Shown in pieces: positions 1 through 7,479 of a stretch of 16,316 bases of DNA. The stretch comes from Lachnospiraceae bacterium UBA3821. Lineage in GTDB: Bacteria; Bacillota; Clostridia; Lachnospirales; Lachnospiraceae. The translations under genes were made by a program, and so were the position numbers. The notes beneath the pieces are model-generated. The model did no database searches, was not told where the DNA came from, and saw nothing but the letters and a program-made list of their open reading frames with translations. Position 1 is the stretch's first letter, and every line of letters starts with the position of its first letter. The stretch covers positions 1 to 16,316 of the forward strand of contig DFDT01000131.1 in the NCBI GenBank assembly GCA_002368865.1, given 5' to 3'.

Positions 1-1039
1 AGCAGTCCTCGTAGGGCAGGATGGACGTCTCGAAGGTGCCGATCTTCTCAGAAACTTCCACGATCTCCTGCTTGTCAAAGCCGATGAGCGGTCTGTACAC
101 CGGCAGCTCGCACACCTCGTTGGTAGCGATCAGGGAATTCATGGTCTGGGACGCCACCTGCCCGATGCTCTCGCCGGTGATCAGTCCGAGACATTCCGTC
201 TCCTTCGCCAGATGCTCCGCGATCCGCATCATATAGCGACGCATGATGATGGTCAGCTCCTCGTGCGGGCACTTCTCATGGATATAGAGCTGAATGTCGG
301 TAAAATTGATGACATGCAGATAAATGGGGCCGGTGTATCGGGACACGATCCGGGCCAGATCCACCACCTTCTGCTTCGCCCGGTCGCTGGTATAGGGCGG
401 CGCATGAAAATACACCGCGTCAATCTTCACGCCGCGCTTTGCTATCATATAACCCGCCACCGGGGAGTCGATGCCGCCGGACAGAAGCAACATCGCTTTG
501 CCGCCTGTGCCCACCGGCATGCCCCCGGGGCCGGGGATGATCTCGGAATAAATATAAATCTTCTCGCGGATCTCTACGTTCAACATAATGTCAGGCTCAT
601 GCACATCCACCGTCATCTCGGGGTACGCATTCAGGATCACCTCGCCCAGATCCATGTTGATCTCCATGGAATCCTTGGGATAATCCTTCCGCGCTCTGCG
701 GGCATTCACCTTAAAGGTCTTGTTCCGATCCGGGTAGACCTCCGCGATATAACTGACAACTGTGTCACAAAGTTTTTCAAAACCTTCGTCCTCCACGCCA
801 ACCACGGGACAGATGCCGGAGATGCCGAAGACGAGCTGCAGATGCTCCACCACCTCGTCAAAATCGAACTCCGTCTGGGCATCCACATGGATGCGCCCCT
901 GGGTCTTGTGGATCAGGAATTTCCCCTCACATTTTTTCAGTGCATATTTGATCTGATGCACCAGTGCATCCTCGAAGAGATGGCGGTTTCTGCCCTTGAT
1001 GCCGATCTCTGCGTATTTTATCAAAAATGATGTAAACAT
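1..1039 (-). CDS. thiI: tRNA 4-thiouridine synthase ThiI, 3' end cut by window
   Basis: ThiI adenylates uridine 8 of tRNA and transfers persulfide sulfur from a cysteine desulfurase to give 4-thiouridine; in many bacteria it also supplies sulfur for thiamine thiazole. The visible 346 codons begin MFTSFLIKYAEIGIKGRNR (N-terminal ferredoxin-like domain), pass through a THUMP region (about residues 60-165) and reach the PP-loop SGGIDSP at residues 187-193. They end at LPYEDC, the conserved stretch near the C-terminus of Firmicutes-type ThiI, so roughly 40-50 residues are missing beyond base 1. No rhodanese domain can be judged. The ATG at 1039 has a GGGAGG site a few bases upstream and lies 20 nt behind the cysteine desulfurase stop, so the two are co-transcribed. 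The functional partner being adjacent supports the call. Confidence 0.96.
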   Translation of the reverse strand, partial: MFTSFLIKYAEIGIKGRNRHLFEDALVHQIKYALKKCEGKFLIHKTQGRIHVDAQTEFDFDEVVEHLQLVFGISGICPVVGVEDEGFEKLCDTVVSYIAEVYPDRNKTFKVNARRARKDYPKDSMEINMDLGEVILNAYPEMTVDVHEPDIMLNVEIREKIYIYSEIIPGPGGMPVGTGGKAMLLLSGGIDSPVAGYMIAKRGVKIDAVYFHAPPYTSDRAKQKVVDLARIVSRYTGPIYLHVINFTDIQLYIHEKCPHEELTIIMRRYMMRIAEHLAKETECLGLITGESIGQVASQTMNSLIATNEVCELPVYRPLIGFDKQEIVEVSEKIGTFETSILPYEDC

Positions 1040-1059
1040 ATTTTTCCTCCCGCGACAGC

Positions 1060-2268
1060 TCACGCCCTCCGTGTATATCTTCGCAATACAGGAATTTTAT
1101 CATATAAAATCTGCAATGTATAGTCCAATTCTTCCATCGTGGTAAAAACAGAAAAGCTGAAGCGGATCGTGGAAGTTAACAGTGACGGGTCCACTCCCAT
1201 GGCCTTCAAAGTCGCAGAAGGCTGCGGTTTGTGCGCCGAGCACGCGCTGCCCGCGGACACATAGATCCCGGCATCCTCCAACGTGTGCAGCAGCACTTCG
1301 CTCCGCACACCCGCAAAGGAAACGCTCACCACATGGGGCGCGGTCTGTTCGATGCAGGCCCCGCACGCCGAACCGCCTGGCTGCCCGCCGGCCTGCCCGT
1401 TCATCGGCAGTCCATTGACCTGCACGCCCTCGATCTTTGACACGCCCTCGATAAAATGCTTCTTGCAGGCATAGAGCTGCGCCACATCCTCGTCCAGCCG
1501 GTCATACAGGATCTCTGCCGCCTTCGCCATGCCCGCGATGCCGGGCACATTCTCCGTGCCGGAGCGCAGTCCCGACTGCTGGCCGCCGCCGTAATTGATC
1601 GCCTTAATCTTCGCGCGCTCACTCACATATAAAAGCCCTACGCCCTTCGGTCCGTGGATCTTGTGACCGCTGGCGGAAAGCAGATCGATATTCATCTTCT
1701 TCGGATAGATCCTGGCCTTGCCAAAGCCCTGCACCGCGTCCACATGGAACAGGGTGTTGGGGTTCATGCGCTTGATCAACGTCCCCGCCTCCGCAATGGG
1801 CTGCACGGATCCCACCTCATTGTTGGTGTGCATGATCGACACCAGGATGGTATCGCCTGTCATGGCCTTCTGCAGATCCTCCAGCCGGATCCGCCCTGAT
1901 CTGTCCACCGGCAGATACGTCACGCGAAATCCTTGTTCCTCCAGGTATTTCATGGTCTGCAGTATTGCCGGATGCTCGATCTGGGTGGTGATCAGGTGCT
2001 GTCCCCGCCTGCGGTTCGCCATGGCGCAGCCGATCAGCGCCAGGTTATCGGATTCCGTGCCGCCGGAGGTAAAAAAGATCTCTTTTTCGTTACACTTTAA
2101 AATTTTTGCAAAGGTCTGCTTCGCATCCCGGAGATAATTCTCCGCCTGTACGCCTTTTCTGTGCAGGCTGGACGGATTGCCGTATTCCTCACACATCAGC
2201 TTCTTCACCAATTCCGCCACATCCAGAAAAACCCGCGTGGTCGCGGAATTGTCCAAATACACTTCCAT
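1060..2268 (-). CDS. Cysteine desulfurase (NifS/IscS family), ThiI partner
   Basis: PLP enzyme that removes sulfur from L-cysteine and carries it as a persulfide; the adjacent thiI makes it the likely sulfur donor for tRNA thiolation. The 402 residues show the N-terminal YLDNSATT, TSGGTESDN (residues 68-75), the cofactor-stacking His in QIEHP (99), HVDAVQ (Asp177, Gln180), the PLP lysine in SASGHKIHGPKG (Lys203) and the catalytic loop SAGSACSAHK (Cys343). Family members usually run to about 380-400 residues. The extra length sits at residues 289-309, a Gly/Gln/Ala-rich stretch with a CxxC (CGAC) that does not look like family sequence. The ATG at 2268 is preceded by AAGGAG. The 78-nt gap to rsmE has no terminator, so it belongs to the prmA operon. 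I leave the symbol blank because nifS, iscS and nifZ cannot be separated here. Confidence 0.94.
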   Translation of the reverse strand: MEVYLDNSATTRVFLDVAELVKKLMCEEYGNPSSLHRKGVQAENYLRDAKQTFAKILKCNEKEIFFTSGGTESDNLALIGCAMANRRRGQHLITTQIEHPAILQTMKYLEEQGFRVTYLPVDRSGRIRLEDLQKAMTGDTILVSIMHTNNEVGSVQPIAEAGTLIKRMNPNTLFHVDAVQGFGKARIYPKKMNIDLLSASGHKIHGPKGVGLLYVSERAKIKAINYGGGQQSGLRSGTENVPGIAGMAKAAEILYDRLDEDVAQLYACKKHFIEGVSKIEGVQVNGLPMNGQAGGQPGGSACGACIEQTAPHVVSVSFAGVRSEVLLHTLEDAGIYVSAGSACSAHKPQPSATLKAMGVDPSLLTSTIRFSFSVFTTMEELDYTLQILYDKIPVLRRYTRRA

Positions 2269-2346
2269 TGCCGTAACTCCTTCGTCAATTTCTTATCTAT
2301 ATTCTATGCAGAAATCGGGGTTTTGCTCATGCTCACTCGTTTTTGC

Positions 2347-3177
2347 TCACTCATCTTTTCCTTCCAGCAGATAGGAAAGCCAGGCCAGTACCGTCATCCC
2401 TGCCGTTTCCGTGCGCAGGATGCGTCTGCCCAGCGTGATGGGCTCCAGTCCGTGCTCCATGGCTGCCTGAACCTCCGTCTCGTCAAAACCGCCCTCCGGA
2501 CCGATAAATACGGCAACCTCCTGCCCCGGTGTGATGGCCTCAAGCAGTGTTCTCGTCTTGTCCATTCCCTCCGCCAGCTCATACGGGATCAGCTTCACCT
2601 GCATCCCGGCCGTAAACTCCAGGGCATTCTTCAGACTCATCGGTTCCGAGATCTCCGGGATGATGGCACGCTTGCTCTGCTTTGCCGCTGCCTCCGCGAT
2701 CTGCTGCCACCGGGCGGTCTTTGCTTTCGCTTTCTTCGCATCCAGCTTCACCACACAGCGCTTCATCTCCACCGGAACCACCCGGTACACGCCCAGTTCC
2801 ACCGCCTTCTGGATGATGAGCTCCATCTTATCCGCTTTGGGCAGCCCCTGAAACAGCGTGATCTTCACCGGAAGCTCCACGCCGTCCTCCTTGACGAACC
2901 GCAGCTCGCAGTCCACAGCTCCAAATCCACATGTGGATCCTCCGTCCGCGGATTGCCCTCCCGCCGACTGCCCGCCTGCGGACGGTCCCTCCGCTGCTTC
3001 CCGGAATGCCCGGACAGCGCACCGGTACTCTTTCCCATCCTGTCCGTTGGACACGGCCAATTCCTCCCCGGGCTTCATGCGGAGCACATTTTTGATATGA
3101 TTCACATCCGGGCCCGTGATCGTCACGGTCTTATTCTCCAAATCAATCTGCGAAGTATCCACAAAAAACTGATACAT
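2347..3177 (-). CDS. rsmE: 16S rRNA (uracil1498-N3)-methyltransferase RsmE
   Basis: RsmE methylates U1498 of 16S rRNA using S-adenosylmethionine. It has an N-terminal PUA-like domain (starting MYQFFVD) and a C-terminal SPOUT knot. Seen here: PDVNHIKNVLRMKPGEEL near the N-terminus, KADKMELIIQKAVELGV, then VFIGPEGGFDETE and the knot-closing LGRRILRTETA. I place the start at 3177 rather than an in-frame start at 3213. The 3177 ATG follows the prmA stop by 2 nt with AGGTG upstream, while the longer version overlaps prmA and adds a non-family N-terminus. At 276 residues it is longer than the usual 240-250. The excess is residues 61-88, a Gly/Ser/Gln-rich insert containing SAGGQ repeats and two cysteines within the PUA-like domain. 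It sits between prmA and the cysteine desulfurase in one operon. Confidence 0.95.
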   Translation of the reverse strand: MYQFFVDTSQIDLENKTVTITGPDVNHIKNVLRMKPGEELAVSNGQDGKEYRCAVRAFREAAEGPSAGGQSAGGQSADGGSTCGFGAVDCELRFVKEDGVELPVKITLFQGLPKADKMELIIQKAVELGVYRVVPVEMKRCVVKLDAKKAKAKTARWQQIAEAAAKQSKRAIIPEISEPMSLKNALEFTAGMQVKLIPYELAEGMDKTRTLLEAITPGQEVAVFIGPEGGFDETEVQAAMEHGLEPITLGRRILRTETAGMTVLAWLSYLLEGKDE

Positions 3178-3179
3178 AT

Positions 3180-4169
3180 CTACACCTGCTTCCGCGCCGT
3201 CACGGAGACCCACTCGCCCTGATACGTGACTTCCAGTCCTTCCAGTCCTGCTGCCTTCACGGCCTCCACCACCGTCTGCTCCTTGTCATCGATGATGCCG
3301 GACGTGATGTATATGCCGCCCGGTTTCAGCTGATGCAGGATCACCGGCGTCAGCGGCACCAGTACATCCGCAAGAATATTTGCGACAACTATGTCGTATT
3401 TCTCGTATCCGACCTTGTCCTGCACAGTCTGATCCGTGATGATATTTCCGATCATCATCTCAAACTGCTCCGACGCAATGCCGTTGGCTGCGCAGTTCTC
3501 TGCCACCGCCTCCACGGCACAGGGATCCAGATCCGTCCCCACCGCATGCTTCGCGCCGAACATCAGCGACAGGATCGCCAGGATCCCGCTGCCTGTTCCC
3601 ACGTCCAGAAGCTCCGTCTCGGGCGTGATATATTTGCGCAGCTGCCGGATACAAAGCTGCGTGGTCTCGTGCATGCCCGTTCCGAACGCCGTGCCCGGAT
3701 CGATGTGCAGCACCATGCGCGCCTCGTCTTCCGGCTTGATGTCCTCCCAGGAAGGAATGACAAGAATGTCATCTATGTAAAACTGATGAAAATACTGTTT
3801 CCAGTTGTTGATCCAGTCCAGATCCTCGGTCTCATCCACCGCGATACTGCCCTCTCCGATCTCGCAGAAGTCGCGCAATTCCTCCAGTTCCGCCCGGATC
3901 TTTTCTGTCATGGCGTCCACCGACAATGTCTCATCCTGCACGATCAGACTGCCGTCCTCTTTCCTTTCCACAAAGAAATTCAGGTATGCCACCCCGTCGT
4001 CCTCCGGCCCGTCGGGCAGAATGTCCACAAACATCTGCTCCTTTTCTAATGCCGTCAGCGGGATCTTGTCCTCAATCTGCGCTCCCTCCAGTCCGATGTC
4101 GTAGAGCGTGCTGATGATGACATCCTCCATATCCGTGATTGTTTTTATCCTGAATCTGACCCATTTCAT
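3180..4169 (-). CDS. prmA: Ribosomal protein L11 methyltransferase PrmA
   Basis: PrmA trimethylates ribosomal protein L11 with S-adenosylmethionine. The 329-residue protein has the family's N-terminal substrate-binding domain, the linker DWINNWKQYFH (118-128), the hallmark DPGTAFGTGMHETT (157-170), SAM-binding motif I LLDVGTGSGILAI (187-199), the acidic residue following strand 2 in GTDLDP, and NILAD (264-268), which takes the place of the N/D-PPY motif. Length is normal for the family. The ATG at 4169 has an AGAGGATG site upstream. It is the first gene of the minus-strand operon, behind the strong promoter at 4199-4227, and its stop is 2 nt from the rsmE start, so the two are probably translationally coupled. 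Confidence 0.96.
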   Translation of the reverse strand: MKWVRFRIKTITDMEDVIISTLYDIGLEGAQIEDKIPLTALEKEQMFVDILPDGPEDDGVAYLNFFVERKEDGSLIVQDETLSVDAMTEKIRAELEELRDFCEIGEGSIAVDETEDLDWINNWKQYFHQFYIDDILVIPSWEDIKPEDEARMVLHIDPGTAFGTGMHETTQLCIRQLRKYITPETELLDVGTGSGILAILSLMFGAKHAVGTDLDPCAVEAVAENCAANGIASEQFEMMIGNIITDQTVQDKVGYEKYDIVVANILADVLVPLTPVILHQLKPGGIYITSGIIDDKEQTVVEAVKAAGLEGLEVTYQGEWVSVTARKQV

Positions 4170-4198
4170 AAGCTCATCCTCTTTTCCCCATTTTGTTT

Positions 4199-4227
4199 AT
4201 AGTAACCCATCCGCGTTTTTGTGTCAA
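4199..4227 (-). promoter_or_regulatory. Promoter of the prmA-rsmE-desulfurase-thiI operon
   Basis: On the minus strand a perfect -35 TTGACA (4222-4227) is followed by 17 nt and a -10 TACTAT (4199-4204). Transcription would start near 4190, about 20 nt before the prmA ATG at 4169. No other promoter of this quality is visible further down the operon, so it probably serves all four genes. Confidence 0.8.
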
Positions 4228-4237
4228 ATATTTGCGC

Positions 4238-4266
4238 TTGCCGTTTTGCGGTTTTGCTTTTATAAT
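4238..4266 (+). promoter_or_regulatory. Promoter of the lipoprotein/J-domain operon
   Basis: Plus-strand -35 TTGCCG (4238-4243), 17-nt spacer and consensus -10 TATAAT (4261-4266), followed by AAGGAG at 4284-4289 and the ATG at 4296. It lies back to back with the prmA promoter, the two -35 boxes being only 10 bp apart, so RNA polymerases could compete or a shared regulator could act on both. Confidence 0.78.
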
Positions 4267-4295
4267 CACTTTGAATACCCAAAAAGGAGCAAACA

Positions 4296-5231
4296 ATGCG
4301 AAGAATAAAACAACTTACCCTGGGGCTGCTGTTTCTGCTCGCCCTGACAACCCTCACCGCCTGCGGCAAGTCCGGCAAGCTGGACGAGGGAAACTGCGAA
4401 TGTGTCATTTCTTTTGTGGAGCTTCCGAAAGAATTTTCCATGCTGGAGGAGAACATTCGGGAAAATTTTGAGGTGAAGGTGATTCTGAAAAACATCACCA
4501 CCGAAAAACTCTATCACATCACACTGACGGAAAAAGAGGACTTCACCGAGACGATCCACCTGCATCCGGGCACCTATCAGGTGTACGGCGCGGCCTCCAG
4601 CCAGGCCTCCAACGCAGGACTCACGCTGACGACCGATGTGGACAGCGTGATACTCCGGGAGGAGACTCCTGCGGCGGTGCAGATCCGGATCGCGGACCCG
4701 GAGGCCTTCACCGCCCACTGGATGTCCGTGCAGCCCATGCCGGAGATGGTTCTGGCGGATAAATATGACGCGTTGGTGCAGATCGACCGCCAGATTTTCG
4801 ACCTGCGGGCGGAGGACAATTCCGCTCTGTTCGATACGCTGGATCTGGAATACGACAAAGAGGTCCGCGCCTATGAAAAAATTGAAGTGTCCAATTCGGA
4901 AAAGGGCATTACCCTGACGCTCCAGAATAAAAAAGACACTCCTGTCAGTTGGAAAGATTGCAGCGTCATCGGCATTAACGTCACCAAAAACAACGCCGTC
5001 TTCCCGCAGGGTGTGACATTGGGTATGGCGCCTTCCGCCGTATGCCACGAGACAGACGGTGTCTACGGCGCGCCGGACAGCTTCACCGGCAGCCTGCTCT
5101 TGGGCTGGCAGCTGGACAATACTTACGCGGTCTATAAAGACCCGTCCTCCGGCGACAAGATCACCATAGACTTAGGCGTTAACAACTCCCAGATCCGCGG
5201 CATCCGCTACGAGCTGGCGCTGTTTGAGTAG
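4296..5231 (+). CDS. Putative lipoprotein of unknown function
   Basis: A 311-residue protein with a lipoprotein signal peptide: basic MRRIK, a hydrophobic core, and lipobox LTAC with the acylated cysteine at residue 23. It should be anchored to the outer face of the cytoplasmic membrane. I do not recognise the mature part. Residues 40-180 look beta-rich (alternating charged and hydrophobic strands). The last 70 residues contain GVTLGMAPSAVCHETDGVYG and then strand-like segments, a layout reminiscent of SmpA/BamE- or BLIP-like folds (Gly-rich turn, 'V...lG.P'). That resemblance is a guess from pattern only. The start is secured by AAGGAG 6 nt upstream. The stop overlaps the ribosome binding site of the next gene, so the two are likely co-expressed and may act together across the membrane. 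Confidence 0.88.
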   Translation: MRRIKQLTLGLLFLLALTTLTACGKSGKLDEGNCECVISFVELPKEFSMLEENIRENFEVKVILKNITTEKLYHITLTEKEDFTETIHLHPGTYQVYGAASSQASNAGLTLTTDVDSVILREETPAAVQIRIADPEAFTAHWMSVQPMPEMVLADKYDALVQIDRQIFDLRAEDNSALFDTLDLEYDKEVRAYEKIEVSNSEKGITLTLQNKKDTPVSWKDCSVIGINVTKNNAVFPQGVTLGMAPSAVCHETDGVYGAPDSFTGSLLLGWQLDNTYAVYKDPSSGDKITIDLGVNNSQIRGIRYELALFE

Positions 5232-5241
5232 GAGGTGCGGC

Positions 5242-6513
5242 ATGGAAAAATTTTTTAAAGTCCTGAAAGTCAATCTGCTCTCCATCATTGCGCTGCCGCT
5301 GCTGATCTTGGCAACCGTCTGTAAGCTGATCGCCAAGGCCATGGAGAAACTTCCCGTGATCATCGGTATTCTGGTGTTTACAGGGCTGCTTGCACTGGGA
5401 TTTGAGTTTGTGAAAAATCCGGACAGCGGAATGAATGTGATCGCCGGCATCCTTGTCGCATTTATCGTCGCCGGTCTGATCATCCTGGTCCTTATCGCGA
5501 TCGCGCGGCTGGCCGCAACCGTGGTGTCCGTCATCTGGTACACGATCATCGCCTTTTTTGACGCGATCTACAATGTGACCTACACCGGATTTTTAAAATT
5601 GTTCGCCATCTGCGAAAACGACTACCAATATATCAACCTGAACGGCAAAAAAGGGCTGAATGCAGTCCTGTGTCTGTTTTATACGGTTTTGCGAGTGGTC
5701 AACCGGATTATTGTGACGGTTGTGTCATTTGCTTTGTTTGCCTCTATTGCGCTGAGCATCCTTTTGATCGGTGGAGCGCTGATCGGTCTGAGTAGCGATT
5801 ATCAGAAGGATTTCGGTCTGAATCTCTTCGAGGCTGCGGCCCGGTTTGACACGTTTTCTCTGGTATACGGGATTGTGATGTTTATCTGCATTATGGCAGT
5901 ATTTGTGGTGGTCCTCCTGTCGCTGGGGATCGAGTGGCACGAATGGGCCATGGAGCTGAAAGTCACAAGCGATGAACTCACCGAGAACATCCGGGAGCTG
6001 CAGAGTTACGACTGGTCGGTGGCAAGCGCCGGACAAGGCACCGATACCGCTCTGCCCGACGAAACCGTGACCGCCTGTCTGAACAATCTGAACGAACACA
6101 TCGCCGGTCTGAATACCTTGGGCAGCCAGGTGGAATCCGTGCTGGCAGACAAAGACAACACCCTGCTGCGCAGCACCTGGGGCAATTACTTCCGCAATCT
6201 GAGCGAGATCGCCGATGAGTGTTCCGGATACAAAAACGGTATTCCCGTGGACCGCTTCAAACAGCTGATCCCCCAGATCAGGCAGCTCGACAGACAGCGC
6301 GACGAAGTCAGCAAACTGGCGGACAAGCTGCAGCTGATCAATGCGGATCCCGTGAAATCCTCTGTTTTCTTTGCCGGCTGCAATACCGTGGAGAAGCTGG
6401 ACAAGCGGTATAAATCCCTCTGCAAGGCCTATCACCCGGACGAGACCGGCGGCGATATGGAGACCTTCCAGAAGATGCAGGAAGAATATACGAGATTGAA
6501 GGCGTCGATGTGA
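5242..6513 (+). CDS. Polytopic membrane protein with C-terminal J-domain
   Basis: A 423-residue protein with five or six hydrophobic segments (roughly 11-33, 38-56, 64-88, 91-108, 157-183, 205-230), a soluble, probably helical region (about 235-375) and a short C-terminal J-domain. That domain has helix II KLDKRYKSLCKAY, the HPD triad at 398-400 (YHPDETGGD) and helix III ending YTRLKASM. HPD is what stimulates Hsp70 ATPase, so this may recruit DnaK to the membrane; that is inference. The domain is about 45-50 residues, shorter than the classical 70. An in-frame TTG lies 18 nt upstream, but the ATG at 5242 has a full AGGAGG at 5230-5235 that overlaps the lipoprotein stop, so I use it. It follows the lipoprotein gene by 10 nt. 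Confidence 0.88.
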   Translation: MEKFFKVLKVNLLSIIALPLLILATVCKLIAKAMEKLPVIIGILVFTGLLALGFEFVKNPDSGMNVIAGILVAFIVAGLIILVLIAIARLAATVVSVIWYTIIAFFDAIYNVTYTGFLKLFAICENDYQYINLNGKKGLNAVLCLFYTVLRVVNRIIVTVVSFALFASIALSILLIGGALIGLSSDYQKDFGLNLFEAAARFDTFSLVYGIVMFICIMAVFVVVLLSLGIEWHEWAMELKVTSDELTENIRELQSYDWSVASAGQGTDTALPDETVTACLNNLNEHIAGLNTLGSQVESVLADKDNTLLRSTWGNYFRNLSEIADECSGYKNGIPVDRFKQLIPQIRQLDRQRDEVSKLADKLQLINADPVKSSVFFAGCNTVEKLDKRYKSLCKAYHPDETGGDMETFQKMQEEYTRLKASM

Positions 6514-6523
6514 TCCGGCGCCT

Positions 6524-6549
6524 TTTACGCAAAAAGTTTACGCAAAAAG
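6524..6549. repeat. Perfect 13-bp tandem repeat upstream of AraC-GGDEF gene
   Basis: TTTACGCAAAAAG occurs twice head to tail (6524-6536 and 6537-6549). If transcription starts just after the -10-like TATAAC at 6575-6580, the repeat covers about -63 to -38, a usual place for activator sites. The 13-bp period does not match the roughly 21-bp period of classical AraC sites. Function is unproven. Confidence 0.6.
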
Positions 6550-6584
6550 TCAAGAGAAAATCATTCCGTCATGTTATAACTGAA

Positions 6585-6599
6585 TCATCGGACCGATGA
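6585..6599. repeat. 15-bp palindrome near the AraC-GGDEF transcription start
   Basis: TCATCGG-A-CCGATGA is a perfect 7-bp inverted repeat around one central base, 5 nt after the -10-like TATAAC (6575-6580) and about 30 nt before the chosen ATG at 6632. It is a plausible operator or leader hairpin. No binding data can be read from sequence. Confidence 0.5.
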
Positions 6600-6631
6600 A
6601 ACATCTATGGATGCAAAACAGGAGTTGGCTC

Positions 6632-7462
6632 ATGGCAAATAGTGCTGAAATGCTTATGAATGTCCTTGCGTACATTGAAATGAATATTGCCGGCGAGATA
6701 AAGGTTGACGAGATTGCAAAGAACTCTTATCTATCCGTTTCAAGCCTGCAGAAGACATTTAAGTATGTTTTTCATATGACTGTCAAGGACTATATTCTCA
6801 GGAGAAAATTCACCTGTGCTGCCAAGGATCTGATCACGACCGATGACAGCATACTGGACATTGCTCTGAAATACGGATATTCAAACCACGAAAGCTTTAC
6901 CAGAGGCTTTCACCGGGTATGGGGCATTTCACCCAGCGAATATCGAAAAAGCAGGCACTTTACCGGCCATACGCCAAAGCTTTCTGTAAAAAATTTAAGT
7001 AAAACGGAGGAAAGCAATATGAGCGGAATGAAATATGACATTGCGGAGCTGTATGATGTGCTGCGGGACCGAAGAGACAAGGCCTATGTATGCGCTGACA
7101 TAAAGTACCTGATGTGGATCAATGAAAAACTCGGCAGAAAGGCCGGAGACGCTGTAATCCTTGAAACAATGAGAAGAATTGAAGCGGCGTGTAATGATGA
7201 CGACATATTTCTTCGTATTGGCGGGGATGAATTTGTTGTTTTTACAAACAGCGAGGATAAAGCCCATGCCGAAGACATTGTTGCTCAGGTAGGCAACAAC
7301 CATGACCGCATTCATGTGGACGGGAAAGACATTGCGGTGGAAACACATATTGGATCTTTTGTGGGATTTCCGGAGAGGATCAGCGCTGAGGTAGTCTTTT
7401 ATGAAATAGCCAAAAAAATGAGCATAATACACTATCTTGATAACGAAACGTCAGAGGAATAA
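6632..7462 (+). CDS. AraC-type HTH domain fused to GGDEF domain
   Basis: The 276-residue protein has an N-terminal AraC-type double HTH (about 8-105: EIAKNSYLSVSSLQKTFK, then ILDIALKYGYSNHESFTRGF and ISPSEYRKSR), a linker, and a C-terminal GGDEF domain (about 133-265) with RIGGDEF intact at residues 195-201. The upstream ADIKYLMWINEKLGRKAGD keeps the first metal Asp, the guanine-contacting Asn and the GD, but lacks the usual Phe-Lys of active cyclases. It could therefore make c-di-GMP, bind GTP or be catalytically dead. The ATG at 6632 has AGGAG at 7-nt spacing; the longer ORF from 6596 has none. A second strong site, GGAGG at 7006-7010, precedes an in-frame ATG at 7019 and would yield a GGDEF-only protein. 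Base composition is visibly more AT-rich than its neighbours, suggesting acquisition. Confidence 0.88.
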   Translation: MANSAEMLMNVLAYIEMNIAGEIKVDEIAKNSYLSVSSLQKTFKYVFHMTVKDYILRRKFTCAAKDLITTDDSILDIALKYGYSNHESFTRGFHRVWGISPSEYRKSRHFTGHTPKLSVKNLSKTEESNMSGMKYDIAELYDVLRDRRDKAYVCADIKYLMWINEKLGRKAGDAVILETMRRIEAACNDDDIFLRIGGDEFVVFTNSEDKAHAEDIVAQVGNNHDRIHVDGKDIAVETHIGSFVGFPERISAEVVFYEIAKKMSIIHYLDNETSEE

Positions 7463-7479
7463 TGATACTCTTTTCATCT

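Noticed and set aside
212..1030. 272-codon plus-strand open frame
   Set aside because: Antisense to thiI, which reads cleanly on the minus strand through SGGIDSP to the window edge.
2269..2346. GAGTGAGCA-type repeats between rsmE and the desulfurase
   Set aside because: Two or three short imperfect copies only, no hairpin and no T-run; not evidence for a terminator or element.
3178..3213. Longer RsmE start overlapping prmA
   Set aside because: The ATG at 3177 has a better-placed AGGTG and gives the family N-terminus MYQFFVD.
2161..3222. 353-codon plus-strand open frame
   Set aside because: Antisense to rsmE and the start of the cysteine desulfurase; its composition (His, Arg, Leu) is that of a codon shadow.
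5224..5241. Upstream TTG start for the J-domain membrane protein
   Set aside because: It lacks a ribosome binding site of its own, and AGGAGG sits exactly right for the ATG at 5242.
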